In this document: piece by piece, positions 37,136-46,989 of the stretch | Layout: the number at the start of each line of letters is the position of its first letter | How positions within the stretch are numbered: the first letter of the stretch is position 1 | Assembly: GCA_949948735.1 (NCBI GenBank) | Contig: CATLGV010000013.1 | Coordinates: 36,617-100,616 of the forward strand | DNA length: 64,000 nt | Reading direction: 5' to 3' | DNA from: an uncultured Lachnospiraceae bacterium | Lineage (GTDB): Bacteria > Bacillota > Clostridia > Lachnospirales > Lachnospiraceae | Notes under the pieces: model-generated | Told to the model about the DNA's origin: nothing | The model's database searches: none | What the model saw: only the letters and a program-made list of their open reading frames with translations | Position numbers and translations under genes: made by a program

Positions 37136-37975
37136 TTATTCCGTAACTGTCTGGCCTGACGCCTGTATATTCATCCCGTCCGTCTGCTCCTGCGGATAAA
37201 GCTTATTCTTTACCGCTGCGATAAGCTCCTCTACCGTATCCGCCTGCAGCTTTTCATAGCGCTCTTCCTCGGCCTGCTTGCGCGCATCCCGCCGTTCCTG
37301 AACACGCTCCTCCTGTCTCTCCTGCGCCGCCTTCTCCTGCTGGCTCTTCGCTCTTTCCGCGCTGCTCTTTGCCATACCCTGCAAAAGCTTTACCGCATAA
37401 GAAACCTTTCCGTCCATGTCGATAGAGATGCTAAAGCCGGTAACCTTGTCTGCATCCGCGCCAAGGCCGTCCTTAAATTCCTTGAACTTGTCGCCCGCTC
37501 CGCTGAGCACAGCTTCATACTCGGCTCTTACGGACTCATCCGCCGCCATCTTCTCAAGAAGCTCCGGATTGATTAATACGCTGTAATCCTTGGAGGTCTG
37601 GCTTGCGTAATATTCCTCCTCCTCATCGGAAGACCATGTGGCAACGGTAAACTGCATATTGCCGTATTTCTCCTTCAGCTCGGAAAGAAGCTTCTTTGCG
37701 CCGTCGCTGAGCTGAATACCCTCCTGAACGCCGTCCGCATCCAATGCCTTATACTTTGTCTTTGTACTCTTGGGTCTCTCATAGCCGGCTCTTGCCGTCC
37801 GTGCCTGGCCGCTCTCGTATGTATCCATATCGGCATTTGTCTGCCGGGCATCGGAGGTTTTCCTGCTGTCCGCTGTCCTTGCCGCGGCGCTTTTTGAAAC
37901 AATGTCCTCTGTAATGCTGCCTGACTGATAAACATTCGAATTTCCTACCAATGTACTGTAATTGATTCCATTCAT
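37136..37975 (-). CDS. Unknown cytoplasmic protein with charged C-terminal coiled coil
   Basis: 279 residues from ATG 37975 (MNGINYSTLVGN); the frame to 38047 has no site. No signal peptide. Region about 85-185 looks like a folded domain (GIQLSDGAKKLLSELKEKYGNM, then MQFTVATWSSDEEEEYY, then DYSVLINPELLEKMA). Residues about 215-265 are a Lys/Arg/Glu-rich coiled coil (AERAKSQQEKAAQERQEERV). It resembles Lachnospiraceae proteins filed under DUF6033, but I am not sure. Its N-terminus recalls that of the protein at 18148. Lies after sigF, separated by 110 bp. Confidence 0.6.
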   Translation of the reverse strand: MNGINYSTLVGNSNVYQSGSITEDIVSKSAAARTADSRKTSDARQTNADMDTYESGQARTARAGYERPKSTKTKYKALDADGVQEGIQLSDGAKKLLSELKEKYGNMQFTVATWSSDEEEEYYASQTSKDYSVLINPELLEKMAADESVRAEYEAVLSGAGDKFKEFKDGLGADADKVTGFSISIDMDGKVSYAVKLLQGMAKSSAERAKSQQEKAAQERQEERVQERRDARKQAEEERYEKLQADTVEELIAAVKNKLYPQEQTDGMNIQASGQTVTE

Positions 37976-38084
37976 TTTGATACCAACCTTTCTGTTTGTA
38001 TAAAGACTACAACTGTTAAAAGATTTTATGTGGCTTCCGTGCCACATATTTACATTTCTATCTTATTTATCGGCTGTTCTCTTT

Positions 38085-38807
38085 CTAAACTTTATACCCA
38101 ACTGCCCCTTTTCTCATCTGAAGAAGCACTTTCTTTTCCAGCCTGCTCACCTGTACCTGGCTCATCCCCAATGCGTCCGCCACCTGCATCTGCGTCCTGT
38201 TTTCAAAGAAGCGCAGTGTTATCAGCTTCCGCTCTCTTTCATCCAGAAGCTCCAGCAAAGATTCGAGAAACAGCCTGTCCAGCACCTCCTCGCTCTCTCC
38301 CTCGCAGCCCAGCATGTCCAGCAGATAAATCTCGCTCCCGTCCGTCTCGTACATCGTCTTGTAAATCGATTCCACCTCGCGCCCGGAATCCAATGCCATC
38401 ACTATATCCTCCACAGAGAGCGCCGATTCCGCCGCAAGCTCCGTGAGCGTCGGCTCCCTCCCGGTTTTCTGCAGATAACGCTCCCGTATTCCCCGCAGGC
38501 GAATCAGGTTCTCCTTGATGCCGCGGCTCACCTTTATCAGCCCGTCGTCCCGCAGATAGCGCTGTATCTCCCCCATAATCAGCGGTACGGCATAAGTGGA
38601 AAAGCATACGCCGTAATCCGGGTCAAATTTGTCGATTGCCTTCAGCAGCCCTACGGAGCCGATCTGAAACAAATCCTCCGCCTCCAGTCCCCGCGACAGG
38701 AAACGCTTCATCACATGGTGCACCAGGCCGGTATTCTTGTTAAAAAGTATCTCCTTTGCCTCTCTTTCTCCCTCTTGTGCCCTCCGGAAAAGCTCCCTGT
38801 CCTCCAT
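38085..38807 (-). CDS. sigF: Sporulation sigma factor SigF
   Basis: Forespore-specific sigma-70 family factor. ATG 38807 (MEDRELFRRAQ) is 2 bp after the spoIIAB stop, with GGAAGG upstream. 240 residues. Region 2 (GLVHHVMKRFLSRGLEAEDLFQIG, then FDPDYGVCFSTYAVPLIMGEIQRY), region 3 (RLRGIRERYLQKTGREPT), region 4 (RFFENRTQMQVADALGMSQVQVSRLEKK). Called sigF rather than sigG because it follows spoIIAA and spoIIAB. Confidence 0.96.
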   Translation of the reverse strand: MEDRELFRRAQEGEREAKEILFNKNTGLVHHVMKRFLSRGLEAEDLFQIGSVGLLKAIDKFDPDYGVCFSTYAVPLIMGEIQRYLRDDGLIKVSRGIKENLIRLRGIRERYLQKTGREPTLTELAAESALSVEDIVMALDSGREVESIYKTMYETDGSEIYLLDMLGCEGESEEVLDRLFLESLLELLDERERKLITLRFFENRTQMQVADALGMSQVQVSRLEKKVLLQMRKGAVGYKV

Positions 38808-38809
38808 AG

Positions 38810-39304
38810 CTACAGCCTTCCGTCGCTGTTCCACACAGCTGCCTGCAGAATCGGCTGCGCACCCGTGCCGCAGCGCTCAAAGGCCTTCCACATATGTACC
38901 CTGGTTCCCTCGCCGACACGGCTCTCGACCTCTATACGGTCCATAAAAGCCTCCATAAAGGCAAAGCCCATGCCGGAACGCTCATTGGCCGAACCGGTTG
39001 TAAACAACGGCTGCATCGCCTGCTCCACATCGGCAATTCCGACACCATTGTCACAAATATGCACCTCCAAAACGCCGCTCTCACTCAGGGACGCCTGCAT
39101 CACGACCTTGCCGCCCTTCTCCTCATACGCGTGGATAATTGCGTTTGTAACCGCCTCGGACACAGCCGTCCGCACATCCTCAAGCTCCTCCACAGTCGGA
39201 TCCAGCCGCGCCAGAAACGCCGCTATAACCACCCGCGCAAGGGCCTCATTCTCCGATACCGCGTCAAATTCCACATAAATCTCATTCGCTCTGTTCATTG
39301 CCAT
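38810..39304 (-). CDS. spoIIAB: Anti-sigma F factor SpoIIAB
   Basis: GHKL-type serine kinase that holds SigF inactive and phosphorylates SpoIIAA. ATG 39304 (MAMNRANEIYVE) with GGAGG five bases upstream; a second ATG two codons later is possible. 164 residues. ATP-binding motifs: VTNAIIHAYEEK (N box), ICDNGVGIADVEQ (G1), RSGMGFAFMEAF (G2). Middle gene of the spoIIA operon. Confidence 0.95.
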   Translation of the reverse strand: MAMNRANEIYVEFDAVSENEALARVVIAAFLARLDPTVEELEDVRTAVSEAVTNAIIHAYEEKGGKVVMQASLSESGVLEVHICDNGVGIADVEQAMQPLFTTGSANERSGMGFAFMEAFMDRIEVESRVGEGTRVHMWKAFERCGTGAQPILQAAVWNSDGRL

Positions 39305-39358
39305 CTTTTCCTCCATTTTCCCGCTGCTTTTTGCGTATATCGCTTCGTCCCGATGCCT

Positions 39359-39676
39359 TCATGTCAGAACCTCTATGATTCCGGACATTCCGGAGGCCTT
39401 AAGCAGTCTGCGCACCCGCTCGCTTGCGTTGATCGCATAGACCTTGCCGCCAAAGCACGATATTTTCCGATACCGCCCGATAATAATGCCGATTCCGGAG
39501 CTGTCCATAAAAGTCGTATCCTCGAAATCAAACACAATATTCCGGACCTTGTCGTCCATAATCAGCCTGTCCGCGCTCTCCCGTATCCCGGCCGCGCCGT
39601 GGTGGTCCACCTCGCGCGGCATCCTGATACACAGGTAATTGTCAATAATTGCAAAATCCTCCAGCTTCTGTTCCAT
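39359..39676 (-). CDS. spoIIAA: Anti-anti-sigma F factor SpoIIAA
   Basis: STAS-domain protein that releases SigF by binding SpoIIAB. ATG 39676 (MEQKLEDFAIID) follows GAAAGGGGCAGCAAT. 105 residues. The phosphorylated serine lies in FMDSSGIGIIIGRY (about residue 57-58). First gene of spoIIA; immediately upstream lies a copy of the dispersed motif and the terminator of the TPR gene. I found no clear sigma-H promoter. Confidence 0.95.
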   Translation of the reverse strand: MEQKLEDFAIIDNYLCIRMPREVDHHGAAGIRESADRLIMDDKVRNIVFDFEDTTFMDSSGIGIIIGRYRKISCFGGKVYAINASERVRRLLKASGMSGIIEVLT

Positions 39677-39710
39677 ATTGCTGCCCCTTTCCACACCCGA
39701 TTAAATACTT

Positions 39711-39726
39711 TACGCTGTCGCAATTT
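39711..39726 (-). repeat. 3'-end motif copy, between the TPR gene and spoIIAA
   Basis: Plus-strand TACGCTGTCGCAATTT. On the minus strand it follows the terminator hairpin of the TPR gene by about 10 bp and precedes spoIIAA by 35 bp. Confidence 0.7.
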
Positions 39727-39736
39727 GATATCGCAT

Positions 39737-39776
39737 AAAAAAAGAGAACCCGCCGTCTCCTGGCCTGTTCTCTTTT
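39737..39776 (-). terminator. Terminator after the TPR gene
   Basis: On the minus strand AAAAGAGAAC and GTTCTCTTTT form a 10-bp stem, with a T run after it; 9 bp past the stop of the TPR gene. Confidence 0.85.
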
Positions 39777-39784
39777 GTGCTGCG

Positions 39785-41176
39785 TTATTCGCCTCTGATT
39801 TCTTTTATATAATTTGCGGATTTCCTCGCCTTCTCCGTGTTCGGGAACTGCTCCACCACCTGTTCGTAAATCGGTATCGCAAGGCTCGTGTTGCCGCTTC
39901 TGTTGTAGGCATTGCCGAGATTATAAAGCGCCTCCCCGTCATCGGGGTCATACTCAACGGCCCGCTCCAGATTTTCTATCGCCACATCATAGTCCTCCGC
40001 ACGCAGCGCGGCATAACCGGCGTCGTAGCTGTTTTTGGCTACCTTCTGGGCAATGTCGTTCTTAATCGCGTAGTAGAGATTGCGGAAGCTCTCCGTCGCC
40101 TCCTGCTCCAAATAGACCCTGTCAATCAACGCCAGCGCCGCTGCGATCTCCATCTCCGCGCCGCCGCCCTGCATATGCAGAAGCGCCGCCTCTATCAAAT
40201 CCGTATCCGCCTGAAGCGCGCTGCTGGTTCCCCGCGCCGCGTCCAGACTGGTCGAAAGCGAATCCTTTTCCTGCATCAGCGACTCAATCTGCGCGTTCAG
40301 CCCGTCCACCTCTACCGTCTTCTCGTCAAGCTTCTCACTGACCTCGGAAAACCGCACGTTCGCATCCTCCTGAGCCTGTCTCAGGCGTGCCGGGAGCACC
40401 AGAAAATACGCCACGCCCACGCCAAGCGCCACACCGATCACAATGTTGATCACCGTCTGCAGGCCGGCGCTCTCCTTCTTCCCGACAGGCTGTATCACCG
40501 TATCATTTCCGCTTTTATATACAATGGCTTCCTTTTTCTTCTTGCCGTGCTCCTCCTCTGTCGGCAGCATTTCCTCTACTTCCTTCAGATAGCGAAGCGT
40601 TGTCGTATTGTTGATGTCGATTCGCAGCGCGCGCTCCAGCTCCTTCTTTGCCCGCTCCCACTCCTGACTGTTGATGTACAGCAGGGATAAAAGCTGCCGC
40701 GCCTCAAGGAACTTCGGATTCATGGAGATTACCTTTTTTAGCTGAATAATCGCCAAATCCGTACTGTCCTGCTGACAGTAGGCAAGCGCCGTATTGTATT
40801 TCTTAATCGTCTGGTTAAAGCTGTCGAGGCGCCCCGGGTTCTCCTGCAGCAAACTGATATAATCGTCCGCAATATTCTTTTTAGGACGGATATTTTTGCT
40901 GATGACCCATTCGCTCAGCGCCGATACCACTTCCCCGCGTTCAAAATACACAAGCCCCAGCAGGTTGCGCGCATCCACATGATCCCTGTTCAGCTTCAGG
41001 CACTGTTTCAGACACGAAATCGCACCGGATAAATCCCTCACTGCCGCCTTGTCAAGCGCCTCATTATATAAACGATTCGCGGTATGGATAATCTTCTTAT
41101 ACAGTCCGACATCCGCGCCGCAGCTCGTGCAAAAATTCTTCTCCGATAAAGGACGTCCACATCTATAGCAATTCAT
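39785..41176 (-). CDS. Zinc-ribbon, membrane-anchored TPR protein
   Basis: 463 residues. N-terminal zinc ribbon (CYRCGRPLSEKNFCTSC, residues 3-19), a first TPR block about 30-200 (SGAISCLKQCLKLNRDHVDA, then NPKFLEARQLLSLLY), one membrane span about 240-262 (VINIVIGVALGVGVAYFLV), a coiled coil (SEVSEKLDEKTVEVDGLNA) and a second TPR block at the C-terminus (AIENLERAVEYDPDDGEALYN). The coiled coil and second TPR block should be outside. A protein-interaction scaffold; no known partner. Starts 2 bp after the stop of the small gene upstream; follows folC. Confidence 0.8.
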   Translation of the reverse strand: MNCYRCGRPLSEKNFCTSCGADVGLYKKIIHTANRLYNEALDKAAVRDLSGAISCLKQCLKLNRDHVDARNLLGLVYFERGEVVSALSEWVISKNIRPKKNIADDYISLLQENPGRLDSFNQTIKKYNTALAYCQQDSTDLAIIQLKKVISMNPKFLEARQLLSLLYINSQEWERAKKELERALRIDINNTTTLRYLKEVEEMLPTEEEHGKKKKEAIVYKSGNDTVIQPVGKKESAGLQTVINIVIGVALGVGVAYFLVLPARLRQAQEDANVRFSEVSEKLDEKTVEVDGLNAQIESLMQEKDSLSTSLDAARGTSSALQADTDLIEAALLHMQGGGAEMEIAAALALIDRVYLEQEATESFRNLYYAIKNDIAQKVAKNSYDAGYAALRAEDYDVAIENLERAVEYDPDDGEALYNLGNAYNRSGNTSLAIPIYEQVVEQFPNTEKARKSANYIKEIRGE

Positions 41177-41178
41177 TC

Positions 41179-41328
41179 TCAGTTCCCCTGCTCCTCTTTC
41201 GCATCCTTCGCTACCCGTACCAGCACGTCAACCACATCTGTCAGATCCTGATGCTTTATCGTCCTTTCTGCCTCCTCCACTTCCAGACTGGGATGGAACT
41301 TCTTTAGCTCTTCTTCAAAATTTATCAT
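41179..41328 (-). CDS. Small 49-residue protein coupled to folC
   Basis: ATG 41328 lies inside the last 14 bp of folC and is preceded by TAGGAGGAAAGA, a near-perfect ribosome site within folC. The protein is MINFEEELKKFHPSLEVEEA then a charged helix, TIKHQDLTDVVDVLVRVA, ending KDAKEEQGN. Its stop is 2 bp before the TPR gene start. Acidic, probably helical, no membrane segment. I do not recognise a family. The ribosome site and the packing on both sides make it a convincing gene. Confidence 0.75.
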   Translation of the reverse strand: MINFEEELKKFHPSLEVEEAERTIKHQDLTDVVDVLVRVAKDAKEEQGN

Positions 41329-42658
41329 TCTTTCCTCCTAAAAGGTTCTCAACAACCCCCGCCAAATACAAAGAACCGACTATGTATATGATTCCCTTCT
41401 CTCCCCTGTTTGCCAATGCAAAACCGACCGCATCCTCAATTTGTTCAAAAGCATGTACCGCTCTGTCGGTGTTCATCCGAAACTGTCCTGTAAGCTCCGC
41501 CAAATCGGCTCCCCGCTCTCCCGGAATGTGCGTAATCACAAAATCCGTTACCGGCGCAAGGCCGCAAAGCTTCTTTATCATATTGTCATACCGCTTATCC
41601 CTCACCGCGGAAAAAATAAGAAAACATTTATTCCCGTCAGGGGCAAGCTCGCGATTGCCGTTCACCGAGCTGACAAACGCCTCCACGCCATCCTCATTGT
41701 GCGCGCCGTCAATATAGACGTCCGGCAGGATTTCCTCCATGCGCCCGCGCCATCTCATATGCCGGATACCCGCCCGGACGGACGCTTCCGTGATTCGCTC
41801 AAGTCCCTGTTCCCGAAGCACCTCGCTCGCCCGTATCGCGACCGCGGCATTCCGGGCCTGATAGGCGGCGCAGCCTTCGACTATAAGTCTACCATAATCA
41901 TAATACCGACTGAACACGGAAAAATCAATGAATTTTTTCCGAATTTCATTTATTTTGTAGTCTTTTTTTGATACTGCATGACAGATACTGCCGCATTTCG
42001 CCGCCTTCTCTCTTAATACGACAGAGACCTGCGGTTTCTCGTCCCAAAATACGACAGGCACACCGGCCTTTATAATCCCCGCCTTCTCCCCCGCTATCTG
42101 CTCCAGTGAATTGCCCAGATACTCCATATGATCGAACCCGATCTCCGTGATAATACTGAGCACAGGTGCTTCCACCACATTCGTTGTATCCAGCCGTCCG
42201 CCAAGACCGGTCTCCAAAATGGCCACCTCAACCTCCGCCCCGGCAAAAATATGAGCCCCGATAAAGAACAGGCGCTCAAAGTAGGACGGCCGGTAATCGT
42301 TTCCCTGTCCCACGTAGGAAATAATACGCTCCTCCAGCCAGTTAAACGCTTCGAGAAACACCGCCTCCGAAACCGCCTGTCCGTCCAGGCAGACGCGCTC
42401 CCGTATCGTTATCAGATGCGGTGAGGTAAACATCCCCACGCGGTATCCGCTCTCCCGGCAGATCTGCTGCAAAAACGCGCATACGGAGCCTTTTCCGTTC
42501 GTGCCCGCTACATGGATGATTTTGCCAAGCCGCTCTTCAGCAAAGCAGCGCCTGTAAAAGCGCCTTGTGTCCTCCAGCGGGTTCTTTTTTGTAAACCGCG
42601 GCACCGCCTCCAGAAACGCCTCCGCCTCATCGTAGCTCTTCACCGTTCTCTCTTCCAT
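41315..42658 (-). CDS. folC: Folylpolyglutamate / dihydrofolate synthase
   Basis: ATP-dependent Mur-ligase family enzyme adding glutamates to folates. 447 residues. P-loop GTNGKGSVCAFL (about residues 51-62), FTSPHLITIRER, omega-loop region ILETGLGGRLDTTN and the late DGAHNEDGVEAF. ATG 42658 follows GGGGGATTC. Between the FapA-like gene and the small gene. Confidence 0.95.
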   Translation of the reverse strand: MEERTVKSYDEAEAFLEAVPRFTKKNPLEDTRRFYRRCFAEERLGKIIHVAGTNGKGSVCAFLQQICRESGYRVGMFTSPHLITIRERVCLDGQAVSEAVFLEAFNWLEERIISYVGQGNDYRPSYFERLFFIGAHIFAGAEVEVAILETGLGGRLDTTNVVEAPVLSIITEIGFDHMEYLGNSLEQIAGEKAGIIKAGVPVVFWDEKPQVSVVLREKAAKCGSICHAVSKKDYKINEIRKKFIDFSVFSRYYDYGRLIVEGCAAYQARNAAVAIRASEVLREQGLERITEASVRAGIRHMRWRGRMEEILPDVYIDGAHNEDGVEAFVSSVNGNRELAPDGNKCFLIFSAVRDKRYDNMIKKLCGLAPVTDFVITHIPGERGADLAELTGQFRMNTDRAVHAFEQIEDAVGFALANRGEKGIIYIVGSLYLAGVVENLLGGKNDKF

Positions 42659-42767
42659 GAATCCCCCTGTAAGCCGACGTCAAAAATGGTCCGCAACGGC
42701 CCTTACGAACCCTGCGAACCACCCTGCACCCTTTATATAATCGGGAAACGCTGATGAAAGCGCTCCC

Positions 42768-44153
42768 TTAGATAACTACTACCGTCCCGACAATCAGGCC
42801 GTTCTGTGCCTTATATTCCATAAAGCTTGTATCACGGTTGATGTTGAGCTGATGGTCGTCAATACTGATCACGACGCCCTTAAAAATATTGCCGTTTATC
42901 CGAATCTTTGCTTCACGGGCCTGCATCACCGTATTCTCCAGCTTGTCGGCGCGTTCCTTAACCTCCGTGCACTTTTCGTAGATTTCGTCTTTTTTATTTT
43001 TAAGCCGGCTTAAATGCTCCTGAAGCTGCTCGCTGAGCTCCCCTGTCTGCTGTCTGACACGCAGGATTTTCGCCATGCTCGCAACCACGTCGTCCAGCTC
43101 CTGATTCAGCAGGCTGTACTGCTCGTTGACAATCACACGCTGTTCCATGATTTCCGGCATGACGCCGACATGGATTTTGGTCTTAATCTCCGACATATTG
43201 CCGGCGTTGATGCAGGTAACCCCCAGCATCGCATGCACGCTGCCGCCCGCGATCAGGCCCTTCTTACCAGTGAGCGTCGCCGTCCCGCCCGCATTGACAA
43301 TCGAATTGAGAATAACATTGGACTGTACGCTCCCCACCGCGTCTACATTGACATACTCAAGGAACTCCGCAAATACGTCGCCGCCGGAAGTAATGGAACC
43401 CTTTCCGGCTCCCTGCATTCCCCGCTTCATACACACATTGTCCCCCGCCGTAATGATTGCGGACTCTACCACGCCGTCCACGGTAAGACTCTTTCCCGCA
43501 CGGATAACCACGCCTGCCTCTACATTTCCGTGTATGATAACGTCCCCGTTAAAATCGACAATCGCGTTGTTGGTTAAATCGCAGCCGCCCTGAATCTCGT
43601 AAACCTCTTCCACGGACAGCCTGTTTGCCCCGTCATACTCGACCTTGCCGGACTTTGTGGCATAGTATTCGTTGGGATTGTTCTCATTGCTGACGCCCTT
43701 GCCCTTTAAAGGGCGCAGCTCCTTGTACATATTCGCATTCTCAAATGCGCCGGTGACATCGCGTCCCGACGTCCCCTGCACCGCCGGGTGGTATACCGCA
43801 AGCAAATCGCCCTCTTCAACATTCTGAATCAGACTCATGCTTCTGTAGTCCACCGAGCCGTCCTTTCGAATCTCGGGCTTGGGCTTCTCCGTATTGAAGA
43901 AGAATTCATAATGTCCTTCCTGCCCCGGATTTCCCTTCTCGCTTGTGGCAATCTTAACCTCACGCTCGTAAATTTTCTTTTTACACATTGCGGCAATATG
44001 GGATTCATTGATGCCTGCAACGACTTTATTCACTTGAAGATACCTAATAATTTCAGATTTCTCATAACTTGTGCCATCCTCCGGTGCGCACAAATAGAGC
44101 CATGCTTCTGTTTTGTCATCGGTTATTCTGACATAAGATTTAACATTAACCAT
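42768..44153 (-). CDS. DUF342 / FapA family protein
   Basis: Polymer-forming cytoskeletal-like beta-helix protein of unknown role. ATG 44153 (second of two ATGs, MVNVKSYVRI), with CGGAGG seven bases upstream. 461 residues. N-terminal domain about 1-150; a run of right-handed beta-helix rungs about 175-330 (VDFNGDVIIHGNVEAGVVIRAG, then AIITAGDNVCMKRGMQG); a coiled coil about 340-420 (LNQELDDVVASMAKILRV, ELSEQLQEHLSRLKNKKDEI); a short C-terminal domain ending GLIVGTVVVI. Follows valS by about 55 bp. Confidence 0.85.
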   Translation of the reverse strand: MVNVKSYVRITDDKTEAWLYLCAPEDGTSYEKSEIIRYLQVNKVVAGINESHIAAMCKKKIYEREVKIATSEKGNPGQEGHYEFFFNTEKPKPEIRKDGSVDYRSMSLIQNVEEGDLLAVYHPAVQGTSGRDVTGAFENANMYKELRPLKGKGVSNENNPNEYYATKSGKVEYDGANRLSVEEVYEIQGGCDLTNNAIVDFNGDVIIHGNVEAGVVIRAGKSLTVDGVVESAIITAGDNVCMKRGMQGAGKGSITSGGDVFAEFLEYVNVDAVGSVQSNVILNSIVNAGGTATLTGKKGLIAGGSVHAMLGVTCINAGNMSEIKTKIHVGVMPEIMEQRVIVNEQYSLLNQELDDVVASMAKILRVRQQTGELSEQLQEHLSRLKNKKDEIYEKCTEVKERADKLENTVMQAREAKIRINGNIFKGVVISIDDHQLNINRDTSFMEYKAQNGLIVGTVVVI

Positions 44154-44208
44154 CATCTCACCTCCGGAAGGCAATGAAAGCCCCTTGCATCTTCTATTGT
44201 AACACCAA

Positions 44209-46863
44209 TCACCGCAATTGTGCAAGCCGTTCTACAACTTGTTGTTTCATTTGTGTATATTTTGTCAGCTTTTCCCTTTCCTCCGCGATTTTTGCCGCCG
44301 GCGCCTTCGACACAAACCGCTCGTTGCTCAGCATGCCGTTGACACGCGCAAGCTCGCCGTCCAGACGCTTTTCCTCCTTCTCCAGACGCTCGATCTCCTG
44401 CCGGATATCGACAAGCTCCGCAAAGGGAATATATATATTGGCGTTGGCGATTACGACGGAAACCGCATCGGCCGCAATGCCCGTCCGATCCGCCTGCAGC
44501 GTCACCTCAGAGGCCGAAGCCAGCGCCGCAAAGAACAGCCGTCCCCGCTCAAAGGTATCCAGAATCCCGGTGTTCTCAGAAACAACATACACATGCGCCT
44601 TTTTTGACGGCGCTACGCCCATCTCCGTCCGCACGTTGCGGATACCGCGCACCGCCTCCTTAATCGTCTCGATATCCCGCTCTTCCTTCTCAAAGCAGCG
44701 CGCGTCCGTGTATACGGGCCAGGAAGAAATCATAATCGACTCCTCCTCGGACTGCAGCGTGCAGAAAATCTCCTCCGTAATAAAGGGCATATAGGGATGC
44801 AGAAGCTTCAGCGCGTCAATCAGGACCGTCTTAAGCGTCCAGAGCGCCGCATTTCTTGAAACCGCATCGTCGGAATTGTAAAGCCTTGGCTTCACCATCT
44901 CGATATACCAGTCGCAAAACTCGTCCCAGATAAAATCATATATCTTCTGAACCGCAATCCCCAGCTCGAAGCTCTCCATATTATCGGTAACCTCTTTTAC
45001 CAGCTTGTTCAGTCTGGAAATAATCCAGCAGTCGACCGGCTCCAGCTCCGCAGAGGCGTCCGTTACCGTTTTCCCCTCCATATTCATCATAATGAAGCGG
45101 GATGCGTTCCAAATCTTATTCGCAAAATTCCTGTTGGCCTCCACCTTTTCATAGTGGAAGCGCATATCGTTACCGGGCGCGTTGCCCGTAATCAGCGTCA
45201 GGCGAAGCGCATCCGCGCCGTACTGCCGGATAACCTCCAGCGGGTCAATCCCGTTCCCGAGCGACTTTGACATCTTGCGCCCCTGCGCGTCGCGCACCAG
45301 CCCGTGAAACAGGACTGTTTTGAACGGCCGCTCCCCCATCTGCTCATACCCTGAGAAAATCATCCGGATGACCCAGAAGAAAATAATATCATACCCTGTC
45401 ACAAGCACATCCGTCGGATAGAAATACGCCAAATCCTCCGTCCGTTCCGGCCAGCCCAGCGTCGAAAAGGGCCAGAGCGCAGAGGAAAACCATGTATCCA
45501 GCGTATCAGGATCCTGCGTAACATGCGTACATCCGCACTTCGGGCATGTCTCCGGCATTTTCCTGGCAACAATAATTTCCCCGCACGCGTCGCAATAATA
45601 AGCGGGAATGCGGTGTCCCCACCAGAGCTGTCTGGAAATGCACCAATCCTTGATATTATCCGTCCAATTATAGTACGTGCGCTCCATGCGCTCCGGAATC
45701 AGCTTAATCTCACCGCTTTTTACCGCCTCCACGGCAGGCTTGATCAGCTCGTCCATTCTGACAAACCACTGCTGCTTTACCAGCGGCTCTATCGTTGTCT
45801 TACACCGGTCATGGGTGCCCACATTATGGCTGTAGTCCTCGATCTTTACCAGCAGCCCCATCGCGGTAAGCTCCTCCACAATAGCCTTTCTGGCCTCGTA
45901 GCGGTCCATACCGGCATATTTGCCGCCGTTTTCATTGATGGTGGCGTCGTCGTTCATAATATTAATAATCGGAAGGCTGTGCCGCTTGCCAACCTCAAAG
46001 TCATTGGGATCATGCGCCGGCGTAATCTTTACGACGCCGGTTCCGAATTCCATATCGACATAGGTGTCCTCCACAACCGGAATCTCACGGTTCATCAGCG
46101 GGAGCATCAGCTTCCTCCCGCGCAGATGCGCGTACCGTTCGTCCTCCGGATGGATTGCGACCGCAGTATCGCCCAGCATGGTCTCCGGCCTGGTTGTCGC
46201 AAACGTCAGGTATTCACCGGATTCTGTTCCGTCGTCGTTCAACACCGGATATTTGATGTGCCACAAATGCCCTGCCTGTTCCTCATACTCCACCTCTGCG
46301 TCCGAAATGGACGTATTACATACGGGACACCAGTTGATAATGCGCGCTCCCTTATAGATATAGCCCTTCTCATGCATCTTGCAGAACACTTCCGTTACGG
46401 CCTTATTGCAGCCCTCATCCATCGTAAAGCGCTCTCTGTCCCAGTCGCAGGAGGACCCCAGCTTTTTCAGCTGGCTGATAATCGTACCGCCGTACTCCTT
46501 CTTCCACTCCCACGCGCACTCTAGAAACTTCTCGCGTCCAAGCGTCTGCTTGTCAACGCCCTCCGCCTTGAGCGTCTCAATAATACGCACCTCCGTCGCA
46601 ATGCTTGCATGGTCCGTTCCCGGCTGCCACAGGGCATTATAGCCCTGCATCCGTTTGAATCGAATCAGTATGTCCTGCATGGTGTTGTCAAGCGCATGTC
46701 CCATGTGAAGCTGTCCCGTAATATTGGGCGGCGGAATCACAATCGTAAACGGTTTCCTGCTTTTATCCACCTCTGCGTGAAAATATTTTTTTTCCAGCCA
46801 CCTCGCGTAAATCCGATCCTCCAATCCATGCGGATTATAGGTCTTTTCCAACTCCCTGCTCAT
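44209..46863 (-). CDS. valS: Valine-tRNA ligase
   Basis: Class I aminoacyl-tRNA synthetase charging tRNA-Val. ATG 46863 ([10 protein letters not shown]) with AATGGAGGAGAAC before it. 884 residues. HIGH motif as [12 protein letters not shown] (about 45), KMSKS motif as [14 protein letters not shown] (about 530), CP1 editing domain between, and a C-terminal coiled-coil arm ([16 protein letters not shown]) typical of ValRS. A leader hairpin lies before it. Confidence 0.97.
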   Translation of the reverse strand: MSRELEKTYNPHGLEDRIYARWLEKKYFHAEVDKSRKPFTIVIPPPNITGQLHMGHALDNTMQDILIRFKRMQGYNALWQPGTDHASIATEVRIIETLKAEGVDKQTLGREKFLECAWEWKKEYGGTIISQLKKLGSSCDWDRERFTMDEGCNKAVTEVFCKMHEKGYIYKGARIINWCPVCNTSISDAEVEYEEQAGHLWHIKYPVLNDDGTESGEYLTFATTRPETMLGDTAVAIHPEDERYAHLRGRKLMLPLMNREIPVVEDTYVDMEFGTGVVKITPAHDPNDFEVGKRHSLPIINIMNDDATINENGGKYAGMDRYEARKAIVEELTAMGLLVKIEDYSHNVGTHDRCKTTIEPLVKQQWFVRMDELIKPAVEAVKSGEIKLIPERMERTYYNWTDNIKDWCISRQLWWGHRIPAYYCDACGEIIVARKMPETCPKCGCTHVTQDPDTLDTWFSSALWPFSTLGWPERTEDLAYFYPTDVLVTGYDIIFFWVIRMIFSGYEQMGERPFKTVLFHGLVRDAQGRKMSKSLGNGIDPLEVIRQYGADALRLTLITGNAPGNDMRFHYEKVEANRNFANKIWNASRFIMMNMEGKTVTDASAELEPVDCWIISRLNKLVKEVTDNMESFELGIAVQKIYDFIWDEFCDWYIEMVKPRLYNSDDAVSRNAALWTLKTVLIDALKLLHPYMPFITEEIFCTLQSEEESIMISSWPVYTDARCFEKEERDIETIKEAVRGIRNVRTEMGVAPSKKAHVYVVSENTGILDTFERGRLFFAALASASEVTLQADRTGIAADAVSVVIANANIYIPFAELVDIRQEIERLEKEEKRLDGELARVNGMLSNERFVSKAPAAKIAEEREKLTKYTQMKQQVVERLAQLR

Positions 46864-46900
46864 GTTCTCCTCCATTCTCCCCTGCGCACTGCCATATAAT

Positions 46901-46933
46901 AAGAAAACCCTCTACCGAACACTCGGCAAAGGG
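46901..46933 (-). promoter_or_regulatory. Terminator-like leader hairpin before valS (candidate attenuator)
   Basis: On the minus strand CCCTTTGCCGA and TTCGGTAGAGGG form an 11-bp stem, followed by TTTTCTT, between the valS promoter and its start codon. It looks like an intrinsic terminator in the leader. The T-box signature (AGGGTGGNACC) is not found. The part of the leader before it can also pair (AGCAT with ATGCT). May be a control element that is not a classic T-box. Confidence 0.55.
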
Positions 46934-46989
46934 CGCAGCATTCGCTTTTATCGCAATATGATGCTATAATCTGCTCTTTCTAGTTCATA

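Noticed and set aside
38894..40690. 598-codon open frame on the plus strand
   Set aside because: It runs antisense across spoIIAB, spoIIAA and the TPR gene, which have clear motifs and ribosome sites. It has no domain and a His/Arg/Leu-rich shadow composition.
45523..46524. 333-codon plus-strand open frame
   Set aside because: Antisense shadow within valS, whose coding motifs are certain.
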